Source of the DNA: Haematobia irritans
Taxonomy: Eukaryota; Arthropoda; Insecta; Diptera; Muscidae
NCBI RefSeq assembly: GCF_050003625.1
Contig: NC_134397.1
Location: 153,842,691 to 153,906,690 of the forward strand
Length of the DNA stretch: 64,000 bases
Reading direction: 5' to 3'
Position 1 is the stretch's first letter. Every line of letters starts with the position of its first letter. Below, piece by piece: positions 32,098-45,549 of this stretch. The notes under the pieces are model-generated. The model ran no database searches, was not told the origin of the DNA, and was given only the letters and a program-made list of their open reading frames with translations. Both the position numbers and the translations under genes were made by a program.

Positions 32098-33954
32098 TAT
32101 ACCCTCCACCATAGGATGGGGCGGTATTTTAACTTTGTCATTCCGTTTGTAACACATCGAAATATTGCTCTAAGACCCCATAAAGTATATATATTCTGGG
32201 TCGTGGTGACATTCTGAGTCGATTTGAGCATGTTCGTCCGTCCGTATGTTGAAATCACGCTAACTTCCGAACGAAACAAGCTATGGATTTGAAACTTGGC
32301 ACAAGTAGTTGTTATTGATGTAGGTCGGATGGTATTGAAATGGGCCATATCGGTCCACTTTTACGTATAGCCCCCATATAAACGGACCCCCAAATTTGAC
32401 TTGTAGACCCTCTAAGAGAAGCAAATTTCATCCGATCCGGCTGAAATTTGGTACATGGTGTTAGTATATGGTCTCTAACAACTATGCAAAAATTGGTCCA
32501 CATCGGTCCATAATTATATATAGCCCCCATATAAACCGATCCCCCGATTTGACTTGCGGAGCCTCTAAGAGAAGCAAATTTCATCCGATCCGGCTAAAAT
32601 TTGGTACATGGTGTTAGTATATGGTCTCTGCCAACCATGCAAAAATTGGTCCACATCGGTCCATAATTATATATAGCCCTCATATAAACCGATCCCCCGA
32701 TTTGGCTTTCGGAGCTCTAAGAGAAGCAAATTTCATCCCATCCGGGTGAAATTTGGTACATGGTGTTAGTATATGGTCTCTACCAACCATGCAAAAATTG
32801 GTCCACATCGGTCCATAATTATATATAGCCCCATATAAACCGATCCCCCGATTTGGCTTTCGGAGCTCTAAGAGAAGCAAATTTCATCCCATCCGGGTGA
32901 AATTTGGTACATTGTGTTAGTATATGGTCTTTAACAACCATGCAAAAATTGGTCCATATCGGTCTATAATTATATATAGCCCCCATATAAACCGATCCCC
33001 AGATTTGGCTTGCGGAGCCTCTAAGAGAAGCAAATTTCATCTTATTTGACCTCCGGAGCCTCTTGGAAGACCAAAATTCATCTGATTCAGTTGATATTTG
33101 GTACGTGGTGTTAATATATGGCCTCAAACACCCATGCAAAATTGGTTGAAATCGGTCCATAATTATGTATAGCCCCCATAAAACGATCCCCAGATTTGAC
33201 CTCCGGAGCCCCTTGGAAGAGCAAAATTCATCGGATTCGGTTGAAATTTGGTACGTGATGTTAGTATATGGTATCCAACAACCATGCATGAATTGGTTCA
33301 TATCAGTCCATAATTATATATAGCCCCCATATAAACCGATCCCCAGATGTGACCTCCGGTGCCTTGTGGAGAAGCAAACTTCATCCGATCTGGTTGAAAT
33401 TTGGTACGTGGTGGTAGTATATGATATTTAGCAACTATGCCAAAAGTGGTCCATATCAGTCCATAATCATATATAGCCCCCATATAAACCGATCCGAGAT
33501 TTGGTTTTGGAGGAGCAAATTTCATCCGAGTCAGTTGAAATTTGGTACGTTGTGCTAGTATGTGGCCGTTTACAAGCGTACCTAAATAGGTTCATATTTG
33601 TCTATAGTTATATATAGCCCTAAGATAAATCGATCCCCAATCACACAAAAATTGGTCCATATCAAGTTAACAATTGTATATAGCCCTCATATAAGCGACC
33701 CACATATTTCAATTATGACTCTCTGCGTATCGTGCAAAAGTCCATGTTGATTCGTAAGTATTTGTAGACTTACATACCTTTTTGTCTAATATATACCACA
33801 TGTGGACTAACTCACAATTTAGAAAACGATTTAAGATACCACAACCCAAGTAATTCGATTGTGTATAACAGTCTTTCGTAGAAGTTTCTACGCTATCCAT
33901 GGTGGAGGGTACATAAGATTCGGCCTGGCCGAAATTACGGCCGTTTATACTTGT
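32098..33954 (-). mobile_element. Family A element, both ends, no 29-bp array
   Basis: 3' hairpin at 32098, core and GTCCGTCCGT at 32190-32250. About nine 153-bp units follow (32330-33640), two of them nearly identical neighbours (32620-32930). The 5' segment with GGGTACATAAGATTCGGCCT ends TATACTTGT at 33954. The 29-bp array is absent: units pass directly into AATCACACAAAAATTGGTCC. Confidence 0.88.
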
Positions 33955-33978
33955 TTTTTTTTTTTTTTTTTTTTTTTA
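33954..33978. repeat. Poly-T tract
   Basis: About 25 consecutive T residues directly beyond the family A terminus. Confidence 0.9.
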
Positions 33979-34049
33979 ATTTAGCTAGAACCACTTCGAC
34001 AAAATATTCTTCAATAATACAATTTGCAAATGGATAACATTAGAAAAAC

Positions 34050-34640
34050 TGTACTTTACTTCTCCATGACTTTGTGGGAACAAATCAGCTGTCTGGCGAA
34101 ATATTAGTGTCAGACCCGTGGTAAAATTCAATCTCGCGATGTCCGTCTGTGCGTTTGTTAAAATCGCGCTATCTTCCAAACGATACAAGCTACCGGCTTC
34201 AATATTGATACAAGTAATTTTTGTTATAGCCAAATCGTTTATACCAACCCCCAGATTAGCATCTGGAGCCTCTTGTCGGAACAACGGAGGATTTTGAGGA
34301 AAAAAAATTATGCAAAATTGGTTCATATCCGTCCAAAATTATATATATTCCCCAAATTAACCCATCCCCAGATTTGAGTTCTGGAGCCCCCCTGGAGGCG
34401 CAAAATCCAGCTGATAAATAAGATGTCAGTGAATGCCTTCTAATAACCATGTATACAATATCAGTTCAAAGTCATATATAAACGCCATATAAACCCACCA
34501 AAAACTATAGCGGATTTTTATCTAATCTGACTTTTTTTCCTAACTTAGACTCCATATGGACAATTAAGAACGCTGGGTTTAAAACGTTTTAAGATTCATT
34601 GCCATCGGCAACTGTTACCACAACCCAAGTAATTTGTTTG
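34050..34640 (-). mobile_element. Family A-like element, old and diverged
   Basis: Core-like GTGGTAAAATTCAATCTCG, ATGTCCGTCTGTGCGTTTG, AACGATACAAGCTACCGG, then unit words (CCCCAGATTTGAGTTCTGG) and CAACCCAAGTAATTTG from the 5' segment. The termini are lost. Confidence 0.65.
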
Positions 34641-35593
34641 TGAATGACTGTGTTTACTAGAACTTAGTACTTTGAACATTCCAAATCTAGGCCTTGTGTA
34701 AATTAATATATCATTTTGTGAACTATAAAATGTTGCATCAATAATTTTCAGTCCCTATGAAGAGTTTATTTTAGGTTTATTATTTTACTTGTGAAACTAT
34801 GGACCTCGTATTATCTCATAGTCTTCCCAATACAATGGGGAAAATGTTACAAATATGTTTACTTTTATTGCTGCTGTTCGTATTCTTATTATTGTTTCTC
34901 CGTTTTGTTTTTGTTTTGCTTTCTTAGATTTTCCTTCAACTGAAAACACAATGAGGACCTTAAGGAGTGGGAGAAGGAGCAAAATGATTGTGGTGCCATT
35001 GAAAAGAAATTGTCGATAAAGATGTGCTTTGTCGATTTACAGGATGGAAAACAATGACGTTGTCGCTGCCGATAATACTTAATAGCGAGAATGAAGTGTT
35101 GCAGAGTTCGAGAATACATGTGAGTCCATGAATGGGTTTTGTGTCAACGAAAATATATCTCTAAACTGAACAAATTGTTGATGTTCCTGGATTTAGTTTT
35201 GTTCATGGTAATTCTATGACATTGTCTACTCTTACGTAGATCGAAAATGAATGGGTCTTTTCAGTTAGGGTGATAGGAATAGAGAAAATGCAGTTGATTA
35301 GAAAAATCATCTATGAAAATAAAGGGAATTGTAAAATTTAGGTTGGATTACTTAAAACTTAAGTTACATAAATGGCCGTCAATTAAGAAATTTGGCTAAA
35401 TAAACACTTTAGTTTGGTAGAGACCTAAGTCATATTTAGACCTTCTACAATAAGATTGTTTATAACACATCGAAACATCGATTTCCGATTATATAAATAT
35501 ATATTCTTAATCAGAGTGGAATTATAATGCGACATAAGAATGTCCGTCTATCCGACTGACCTTTTTTGGCCACTAATGCCAAATTAACTTTAT
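34641..35593. other. No gene seen
   Basis: Apparently single copy. Open frames at 34797-35119 (minus) have a charged low-complexity composition and no recognisable domain. Confidence 0.4.
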
Positions 35594-35645
35594 TATACCC
35601 TCCACCATAGGATGGGGGTATATTAACATTGCCATTCCGTTTGTA

Positions 35646-36050
35646 CACGGACGAAAAATACTGTTTTTCATATGTTTGGGACATATATGTTAATATGTTA
35701 CAACATATTATGTTTGGGACATAAAATATTTGTAAATATAATATGCTTAGATGCAAACATATATTAATTTGGAAATAGCCTATAAACATATATGTGTTTA
35801 GAAAGAGAGACCTAGAGAATATGCTGCAAGTAAAATAATGGAAGTAACCAATTGGCGCCCTAAAAATATATCCACACAAAGAAAATTTCATTAAAATTTT
35901 TTACTACCAGTGTATGCCCTAAGGTGAAATATTATATGTTTGAAGAATACAAACAATATTTTGTTTGGACCAATCCTGAAAATATATATGTTATGGTTGA
36001 AGCAAAATGTGTTGGGGGTATATGAAACAGAAGCGATTTTTTTCAGGGTG
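35646..36050 (-). mobile_element. TA3 element, reverse
   Basis: TA at 35644-35645 and 36051-36052. Ends CACGGACGAAAAATACTG and, reversed, CACCCTGAAAAAAATCGC. The host sequence GTTTG-TA-ACACATCG rejoins precisely, as in uninterrupted family A copies. About 100 bp shorter than 31183-31676. Confidence 0.88.
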
Positions 36051-36681
36051 TAACACATCGAAATATTATTTTAAGACCGCATAAAGTATATATGGGTCGT
36101 GGTGAAATTCTGAGTCAATCTAAACATGTCCGTCCGTCGGTTGAAATCACGCTAACTTCCGAACGAAACAAGCTATCGACTTCAAACTTGGCACAAGTAG
36201 TTGTTGCTGATGTAGGTCGGGTGGTATTGCAAATGGGTCATATCGGACTACTTTTACGTATAGCCCCCATATAAACCGACGCTCAGATTTGGCTTGCAGA
36301 GTCTCTTGGAGGAGCAAAATTCATCCGATCCGGCTGAAATGTGGTACATGGTGTTGGTATATGGTCTCTAACTACCATGCAAAAATTTATCCACATCGGT
36401 CCATAATTATATATAGCCCCCATATAAACCGATCCCAGATTTGGCTTGCGGAGCCTCACAGAGAAACAAATTTCATCCGATCCGGCTGAAATATGATACA
36501 TGGTGTTAATATATGGTCTTTAACAACCACGCAAATATTGGTTCACATCGGTCCATAATTATATATAGCCCCCACATAAATCTATCCCCCGATTTGGCTT
36601 TCGGAGCCTCTAAGAGAAGCTAATTTCATCCGATCCGGCTGAAATTTGGTACATCGTGTTAGTATATGCTCTTTAACATTT

Positions 36682-36800
<119 letters not shown>

Positions 36801-36819
36801 CCCCCATATAAACCTATCC

Positions 36820-36935
<116 letters not shown>

Positions 36936-36967
36936 CAACCATGCAAAAATTGGTCCACATCGGTCCA

Positions 36968-37171
<204 letters not shown>

Positions 37172-37203
37172 TATGCAAAAAATGGTCCACATCGGTCAAT
37201 AAT

Positions 37204-38727
37204 TATACCCTTCACCACTACTGTGGTACAGGGTATAATAAGTTTGTGCATTTGTATGTAACGCCAAGAAGGAAAAGTCTGAGACCCATCGTTTAGTATA
37301 CCGATCGTCTTAGAATTAAATTCTGAGTCGATTTAGCGATGTCCGTCTGTCTGTCTGTCTGTCCGTCTGTCTGTTGATGTATTTTTGTGTGCAAAGTACA
37401 GCTCGCAGTTTTAGTCCGATTGTCCTAAAATTTGGTATGGGGTCCTGTTTCGGCTCAAAGACGATCCCTATTGATTTTGGAAAAAAATCGGTGCAGATTT
37501 AGATATAGCTGCCATATATATTTTTCACCGATCTGGTCATAATTGGTGTGTATATCAACCGATCTTCCTCAAATTCCGTACATTCAAATATTTTATGAGT
37601 CTCAAAAAACTTGCAAAATATCAGCCAAATCGGTTCAGATTTAGATATAGCTCCCATATATAGCTTTCGCCCGATTTACACTCATTTGCCCACAGAGGCC
37701 AATTTTTTGCTCCGATTTAGTTGAAATTTTGCACAGGGAGTAGAATTAGCATTGTAGCTATGCGTGTCAAATTTGGTTGAAATCGGTTCAGATTTAGATA
37801 TAGCTCCCATATATAGCTTTCGCCCGATTTACACTCATTTGCCCGCAGAGGCCAATTTTTTGCTCCGATTTAGTTGAAATTTTGCACAGGGAGTAGAATT
37901 AGCATTGTAGCTATGCGTGTCAAATTCGGTTGACATCGGTTCAGATTTAGATATAGCTCCCATATATAGCTTTCGCCCGATTTACACTCAAATGACCACA
38001 GAGGCCAATTTTTTGCTCCGATTTAGTTGAAATTTTGCACAGGGAGTACAATTAGCATTGTAGCTATGCGTGCCAAATTTGGTTGAAATCGGTTCAGATT
38101 TAGATATAGCTCCCATATATAGCTTTCGCCCGATTTACACTCATATGACCACAGAGGCCAATTTTTAACTCCGATTTAGTTGAAATTTTGCACAGGGTGT
38201 AGAATTAGCATTGTAGCTATGCGTGCCAAATTTGGTTGACATCGGTTCAGATTTAGATATAGCTCCCATATATATGTTTTTCTGATTTCGACAAAAATGG
38301 TCAAAATACCAACATTTTGCTTGTTAAATCGCCACTGCTTAGTCGAAAAGTTGTAAAAATAACTCTAATTTTCCTAAACTTCTAATACATATATATCGAG
38401 CGATAAATCATAAATAACCTTTTGTGAAGTTTCCTTAAAATTGCTTCAGATTTAAATGTTTCCCATATTTTTTTTTTTTTTGTACTAACATTGTGTTCCA
38501 CCCTAGTGCATTAGCCGACGCAAATTTTGAGTCTATAGATTTTGTAGAAGTCTATCAAATTCTGTCCAGATCGAGTGGTATTTAAATGTATGTATTTGGT
38601 ACAAACCTTTGTATATAGCCCCCAACACGTTTGACGAATGTGATATGTTATCGAAAATTTAGATCTACTAAGTGGTGCAGGGTATAATATAGTCGGCCCC
38701 GCCCGACGTTAGACTTTCCTTACTTGT
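37204..38727 (-). mobile_element. Family B element, full length, uninterrupted
   Basis: 3' hairpin CTTCACCACTACTGTGG, core and GTCTGTCTGTCTGTCCGTCT at 37345-37372, and TAGCTTTCGCCC landmarks at 37661, 37814, 37967 and 38120 (exactly 153 bp apart). The 5' segment follows (AAATCGCCACTGCTTAGTCG, CCCTAGTGCATTAGCC), and the end is GCCCCGCCCGACG...CCTTACTTGT. Best reference copy of family B here. Confidence 0.92.
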
Positions 38728-39046
38728 TATATATAGCCCCCATATAAACCGATCCCCCGATTTGGCTTGCGGAGCTTTTAAGAGAAGCAAATGTCATCCT
38801 ATCAGCCTGAAATTTTGTACATGGTGTTAGTATATGGTCTCTAATAACTATGCAAAAATTGGTCCAAATCGGTCCATAATTATATATAGCCCCCATATAA
38901 ACCGATCCCTAGATTTGACCTCCGGAGCCCCTTGGAAGACCAAAATTCATCCGATTCGGTTGAAATTTGGTACGTGATGTTAGTATATGGTATCCAACAA
39001 CCATGCAGGAATTGGTTCATATCAGTCCATAATTATATATAGCCCC

Positions 39047-41424
39047 GTGCTGAAATTTTGTACAAACTCGGCTCTCTTGTCTGCAGGCAGGTCAAGTTCG
39101 AAGATGGGCTATAGGTCAAATTCGAAGGTGGGCTATATCGGTTTTAATATAGTCCCCATATAAACCGACTTCCTGTTTTGGGGTTTTGGGCTTATATAAA
39201 TCGTGGTTTTTATCCAATTTGCCTTATATTAGAAATCTAGAGCTATTTTAGGACCATAAAGAGGTGTGCCGAAAATGGTGAGTATCAGTCCATGTTTTGG
39301 TATAGCCCCCATATAGACCGATCTTCCGATTTTACTTTTTGGAAAAAAATGTGAATATTAAATATTGTTGACGTAAAATATTTACTTGTGTGTGATAATA
39401 CAGTTAAGATAAAAATTTATAAAATTCCTTCCTGGGGTCTTCATTTTTGTTAGTGGTGGAGCTATCAAGTACGTCACATTCGAAGATAGGCTATATTGGT
39501 CTATGTTAAGATATAGCCGGCAGATAGATGGATTGGAGTTCATGGGCCTACAGACACCGAAGTTGTTATCCGATTTTCATAAAATTAGAATACGGTGTGT
39601 ATCGGTCCACGTTTAGGGGGGGCAATACTAGATCGATATCTCGATTTGATTTCATGAGCTTCTAGAAACTATATATAAGTATTGGAGCCACCGTGGTTAG
39701 CATCTCCGCCTTGCATACACAGGGTCGTGGGTTCGATTCCTGCTTCGACCGAACACCAAAAAGTTTTTCAGCGGTGGATTATCCCACCTCAGTAATGCTG
39801 GTAATATTTCAGAGGGTTTCAAAGCTTCTCTAAGTGGTTTCACTGCAATGTGGAACGCCGTTCGGACTCGGCTATAAAAAGGAGGTCCCTTATCATTGAG
39901 CTTAACATGGAATCGGGCAGCACTCAGTGATAAGAGAGAAGTTCACCAATGTGGTATCACAATGGACTGAATAGTCTAAGTGAGCTTGATACATCGGGCT
40001 GACACCTAACCTAACCATATGTATTCCTGATCAGGGAGAAATTCTAAGACGATATAAGCATGTCCGTCTGTATGTTGTAATCACGCTACAGCCTTCAATA
40101 ATGGCGCTATCGTCCTGAAATTTGGCACAGATTCGTTTTTTGTTTGCAGGCAGGTCAAGTTCGAAGATGGGCTATATCGGTCCAAGTTTTGATATAGTCC
40201 CCATATAAACCGACTTCCCGATTTGGGGTCTTGGGCTTATCCAATTTGCTTGAAATTGAAAATCTAAAAGTACTTGAGGACCATAAAAAAGTGTGCCGAA
40301 AATGGTGCCCATCGGTCAATGTTTTGGTATAGCCCCCATATAGACCGATCATCCAATTTTATTCTTGGGATTCTAGAAACTGTATTTACTATCCGATTTG
40401 CTTGAAATTGGAAATGTAGAGGTATTTTGGTACCATAAAGAGGTGTGTCGAAAATGGTCCGTATCGGTCCATGTTTTGGTATAGGCCCCATATAGACCGA
40501 TCTCCAGATTTTGCCTCTTGGGCGTCTAGAAACTGTATTTTCTATTCGATTTGCCTGAAATTGAAAATTTAGAGGTATTTTAGGACCGTAAAGTGGCGTG
40601 TCAAAAATGGTCCGTATCGGTCCACGGTTTGGTATAGCCGCCATATGGACCCGATTTTACTTCTTGGGCTTCTAGAAACTCTATTTTGTAGCCGATTTGC
40701 TTGAAAGTGAAAATATAGAGGTATTTTAAGATCACAAATAGGTGTGCCAAAAATTGTGAGTATCGGTCAATGTTTTGGTATAGCCCCCATATAGACCTAT
40801 CTCCCGACCTTATTTCTGGGGCTTCTAGAATCCGTAGTTTTTATAAAATTTGCCGGAAATTAGAAATCTAGAGATATTTTAGGACCATAAAGAAGTGTGT
40901 CGAAAATGGTCCGTATTGGTCCATGTTTTGATATAGCCCCTATATACACTGATCTCCCGATTTTACTTCTTGGGCTTCTAAAATTCGTAGTTTTCACCTA
41001 ATTCGTCTGAAAGTGAAATTCTAGACGTATTTGAGGAGCATTAAGAGGTTGTGAGTATTGGTCCAAGACCTAACTCCCGAAGTTATTTCCAGGACTTCTG
41101 GAATCCGGCTAACCACAAATAGGTCAGCCGAATATGGTGTGTGTCGAGCCATGTTTTAGTATAGCCTCCACATAGACAGATCTCCAGTTTTAACTCCTTG
41201 GGCTTCTAGAAACAATAGTTTGGTAAAGCAACGATATAGACCGATTTAACTTCTTGAGGGTACACCCAAAGAATGAATATTTTCCTCCGGAATGAAATTT
41301 TAGACAAACGAAATTCGCCTAAAAATTCTATATATTATTAAGAAACCCACTACGACGAAGAGTTTTCATGGTGGTGGGAATTTAAGATTCGGCCCGGCCG
41401 AACTTACTGCTGTATATACTTTTT
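39047..41424 (-). mobile_element. Family C sequence, two joined pieces, with SINE
   Basis: 39047-39340 and 39445-39670 are reverse family C pieces (TGCAGGCAGGTCAAGTTCGA appears at 39079 and again at 40145). 40017-41424 is a fuller reverse copy with GTCTGTATG, the linker and about seven units. Its 5' end is GATTCGGCCCGGCCGAAC then TGCTGTATATACT. A SINE separates the two at 39683-40016. 39345-39440 is unassigned. Confidence 0.82.
39683..40016 (+). mobile_element. tRNA-derived SINE, full length but A box deleted
   Basis: The head reads GGAGCCACCGTGGTTAGCAT. Compared with 1156-1509, eight bases (TGCAATGG or an equivalent phase) are missing, which removes the A box. The B box GGTTCGATTCC (39730-39740), body and CCTAACCTAACC tail are intact. 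Confidence 0.9.
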
Positions 41425-42445
41425 GTTTGCTCTTCCTGTAGACCGCCAACATCTTCTAGTTGTTCATCTAAGTACTACGACCGAAAGAAAAATTCCGTCA
41501 CCACTCACAGAATCTTTTAAGAGGACATTTGCCTCACGCATAATTTCATCTTACAATGAAAACACCCTTTTGAATAGGAATCTATTCTTCCAAAAATACC
41601 ATCATTGTTTGCTATCAATTTGTATGATGGTGATGGTATGCAGTTGAGAATGTCTAAGCGCGTTGACACTTATGTATGGAAATCACGTACGTGACATAAA
41701 CAACAAAAACACAGCTACTGTAGTCACATTCCTATTACCATAGTCATTGTACACATCAAACTGAAGGTATATTGTCTCACTTCGTCCCCCCTCACACGTT
41801 TTTCCATCATAATCAAAGTGAATGTAATGTTATGGGTGGGGGCGGAGAATGTGTAGGTTCCGCTCAATATGGCTGCTGATGATGATCAGTTCTTATGGCA
41901 CTTATAATATGCTCTTACAAGACCAACAATATTGGCTTTTATTGCTAGGACTTTCATAAAACAATACCAGGATGTGTCAGTCGGTTGGCTTCGATTTTGG
42001 TATTGGTGTCATTTGTGTCATAAACATAAAAGATGCTATGCTGGTGGTTGTGCTTTATCTAACCACTCTGAAATACAGTGGGTTTTTTACATCACCGAAT
42101 TTTTCTAGGAAGAATCTTACCATAGTTTCTTATGCTATGGTCACATCGGGCAAATATTTGACAGAAATCGAAAAAGAATCTGTCGCCACAGCCAAACCAG
42201 CAACCATTTCGAGCTCATATTGGATATATAAAATAATGATTGCGTTATTTTACAAAAACCGTATCCAGATATTTCGAAAATGGTTCTGGAAAAATATTTG
42301 ACACTCATTTTGGTCAAATATTTGCCGAGTGCGACCCTAGCCTTATATCTATGATGAGGTTATAATAAGAATTTTCTCAGTTATATACAGCCGAATATTT
42401 TGCCGGGCCGGGACGGACCCAAATATGGAACAGAGAGACAGTTTT
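41425..42445. other. No gene recognised
   Basis: Apparently single copy. A 109-codon open frame (41972-42301, plus) starts MCQSVGFDFGIGVICVINIK, is partly hydrophobic, and has no domain I recognise. With no splice or codon evidence it is not annotated as a gene. 42390-42420 has GCCGGGCCGGGACGG, possibly a scrap of a family hairpin. Confidence 0.45.
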
Positions 42446-43140
42446 TATACCTTGCGCCACACTGTGGAACAGGGTATTATAAGTTAGTGCTTATGTTTGC
42501 AACACCCAGAAGGAGACGAGATAGACATATGGTGTCTTTGACAATATTACTCAGGGTCGGTCCCTGAATCAATCTAGCCATTTCCGTCTGTCCGACCGTC
42601 CGTCCGTCTGTCTGTTAACACAGTTTTGTAATCAGTTAGTGCTTATGTTTGCAACACCCAGAAGGAGATGAGATAAACATATGGTGTCTTTGACAATATT
42701 GCTCAGGGTCGGCCCCTGAATCAATCTAGCCATTTCCGTCTGTCCGTTGTCTGTTAACACAGTTTGGAATCAGTTAGTGCTTATGTTTGCAACACCCATG
42801 GTCGGCCCCTGAATCAATCTAGCCATTTCCGTCTATCCGTCCGTCCGTTGTCTGTTAACACAGTTTTGTAATCAAAGTCTAGGACGCAATTTTAGTCCAA
42901 TCGACTTCAAATTTGGTTTGGCACAAGTATGTGTTTTGGGTCAGAATAGAACCCTATTGATTTTGGAAGAAATCGGTTCAGTGTTAGATATAACTCCCAT
43001 ATATATCTTTTGTCCGATTTACACACATGTGACACAGCGGTCAAATTTGTAATCCGATTTACGTGGAAAGCTACGTATGCCAAATTTGGAAGTTTATAGT
43101 GGTAACTTAACTCTTCAAAATATCGCAAGTGCAAACGTCC
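42446..43140 (-). mobile_element. Family D (B-like) element, 3' part, with internal triplication
   Basis: 3' hairpin CTTGCGCCACACTGTGG. The block AGTTAGTGCTTATGTTTGCA through CAGTTTTGTAATC occurs from 42482, 42633 and 42772 (the third shortened). GTCY runs repeat with each block. One B-like unit follows (CTATTGATTTTGGAAGAAAT). 5' end missing. Confidence 0.8.
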
Positions 43141-43159
43141 AACGCATTCAGATTCGGCA

Positions 43160-43619
43160 TTTGTTTAGACCCCATAGTCAATGAATACGACAGGAGAGCG
43201 ACCATCGGATGTTATGGTAACACCATACACACACACCATTAATAACTTTATTTTTGAATGTACCCACACCAATACCTTCGGTAGTGCTTGAGTTCTGGTG
43301 CCCAATCGAAGGAGTAAATTTTCAACTGACCTCTTTGACAAGTAAAGCCAATCGTTAAACAAAATGACAATTGGGAATGACTTCTGATCGGAGACACCCA
43401 AATTCGGTCACTGGCCAGTTTGGTGCAAGCGAAGCAACTCCTTGGTTCTTTCCAGTCTAACTTGTTGGTGTGCATTGACGAGCTCACGCACAGTTTAGAG
43501 AACTTTAATAACTTCAGTCCAAGCTCATTTTTAAGTACTACTAAATCTGTCCGCGAGCTATGTTCAGCTCGTGAAAATTGATAAAATCTGGCCTTCACTC
43601 TTTCGATTATTTCTTGCAT
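43160..43619 (-). pseudogene. Tc1-like transposase relic
   Basis: From the Met at 43619: RVKARFYQFSRAE, then LKNELGLKLLKFSKL (helix-turn-helix linker). In another frame it continues VSDQKSFPIVILFNDWLY, LSKRSVENLLLRLGTRTQA and TSDGRSPVVFIDYGV. These fit the Tc1-type order (KNELGLKPYK, SDE-FPI, W-ITSDGRSPLVFID-GVK). The first catalytic Asp of the SDE-type motif seems kept (VSDQ). Frameshifts and loss of the distal catalytic region make it a relic. No inverted ends were found. Confidence 0.75.
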
Positions 43620-43993
43620 TGTTATTGTTTTATTTCGTCCATTTGCTAGACGCTACGCAATACTGTCAGTATCACGGTAACGATCAGTTCTAGAAAAAAC
43701 CAAAGATTTATTCACATTTAAATGTTGGAGGGCAGACAATTATAAAGCTATCACACTATCACGCTTGAATTCAATCACGAATAATTTTAGTTCTGAATGC
43801 ATTAGAACAAAATGCTTTCGGAAACTCGTAAATAATAAAATGAAATGTCACTTGAATAAATCTACCAGCTATCAGACAAGCCGTTTTAAAATTATGGAAA
43901 TTTGATTTGGTTGCAATACATATAAGCCACCCTGTAATATATTTTTTGTATTTCAAATTTCAAGCCGATAAAAAAATAGTTGCGTCTAAAAAA
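43620..43993. other. No feature seen
   Basis: AT-rich, between the Tc1 relic and a TA3 fragment. Confidence 0.4.
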
Positions 43994-44138
43994 GTCAAAT
44001 AGGATGATTGTAACATATACCATAATCCCAAATACATTCTGCTTCAAGCATATATATTTTAAGGATTGGTCCAAATAAAATATTGTTTGTATTGTTCAAA
44101 CATATTATGCTTCACCTTAGGCATATACTGGCAGAAAA
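43994..44138 (+). mobile_element. TA3 fragment
   Basis: GTAACATATACCATAATCCC to CACCTTAGGCATATACTGGC matches 31207-31322 of the TA3 copy. The rest is missing. Confidence 0.75.
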
Positions 44139-45549
44139 AAAATTTTAGTATTGCAATTGGGCCATATCGGACCACTTTTACGTAGAACCCCCATATAAAC
44201 CGACGCTCAGATTTGGCTCGCGTAGCCTCTAAGAGAAGCAAATTTCATCCGATCCGACTGGAATTTGGTACATGGTGTTAGTATATGGTCTATAACAACC
44301 ATAAAAAATTGGTGAAAATCGGCCCATAATTATATATAGCGCCCTGTAAACCGATCCCCCGATTTGGCTTGCGGAGCCTATAAGAGAAGCAAATTTCATC
44401 CGATCCTGAAATTTGATACATGCTGTTAGTATTTGGTCTCTAACAACCATGCAAAAATTGGTCCACATCGTTCTATAAACCGATCCCCAGATTTGACCTC
44501 CGGAGCCTCATGCCCGATCCGGTTGAAATTTAATACGTGGTGTTAGTATATGGTCTCTAAGAACCATGCAGAAATTGGTCCATACCGGTCTTAATTATAT
44601 ACAACCTCCATTTAAACCTATCCCCAGATTTGACCTCCGGAGCTTTTGGAGGAGCAAAATTCATCCGATCCGGTTGAAATTTGGTTCATTGCGCTAGTAT
44701 ATGGCCGCTAACAACCATGCCAAAATTGGTCCATATCAGTCTATAGTTATTTATAAACTGATCCCCAAAAATAATCTACCAAAATTTTTATTCTATAGAA
44801 AATTTTGTCAAAATTTTATTTCTATACAAAATTTTGTCAAGATTTTATTTTATAGAATATTTTGTCAAAATTTCAATACTATAGAAAATTTTGTCAAGAT
44901 TTTATTTCTATCGAAAATTTTGTCAAAATTTTATTTATTTAGAAAAATTTGTCAAAATTTTATTTATTTAGAAAATTTTTTAAAAATTTTATTTCTATAG
45001 AAAATTTTGTGAACATTTAATTACTATAGAAAATTTTGTCAAGATTTTATTTCTTTAGAAAATATTATTATTTTACTATAGATAATTTTATCAAGATTTT
45101 ATTTCTATAGAAAATGTTGTCAAAATTTTATTGCTATACAAAAACTTGTCAAAATGTTATTTCTATAGAGAATTTTGTCAAAATTTTCTCTCTATAGAAA
45201 ATTTTGTCAAAATTTTAATTCTATAGAAAATTTTGTCATAATTTTATTGCTATAGAAAATTTTGTCAAAATTTTATTTCTATAAAAAAAATTTGTCAAAA
45301 TTTTATTTCTATAGAAAAATTTATTTCTATAGAAAATTTTGTCAATCCGAATTATATACGTATTTAATCTGCCCCGCATGGACTAACTTACAATTGAGAA
45401 GACGGTGTTAAGAAGATACCTTGCCATCGGCAAGTGTTAACGCAACCCAAGTAATTCGATTGTGGATGATTGTCTTTAGTACAAGTTTCTACGCAATCCA
45501 TGCTGGAGGGTACATCAGATTCGGCCGAACTTACGGTCGTATACACTTG
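44139..45549 (-). mobile_element. Family A element, 3' end missing
   Basis: Units 44150-44760, then CCCCAAAAATAATCTACC into a 29-bp array (44770-45345). The 5' segment includes GCAACCCAAGTAATTCGATT, GATTCGGCCGAAC and TATACACTTGC. The CTGG part of the GGCCTGGCC hairpin is deleted. Abuts the 3' end of the next copy at 45554. Confidence 0.87.
44770..45345 (+). repeat. 29-bp array within family A
   Basis: About 19 units, some with AAGATTTTA in place of AAAATTTTA, a variant also seen as adjacent units, suggesting local unit spread. Confidence 0.88.

Noticed and set aside
32819..33301. 160-codon open frame
   Set aside because: Spans family A units on the minus strand; same repeat translation, no independent start or codon signal.
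35511..35891. 126-codon open frame on the minus strand
   Set aside because: Crosses the family A/TA3 junction; TA3 interior is palindromic AT-rich DNA.
41972..42301. 109-codon open frame as a possible host exon
   Set aside because: No recognisable domain, no flanking splice or promoter evidence, length compatible with chance.
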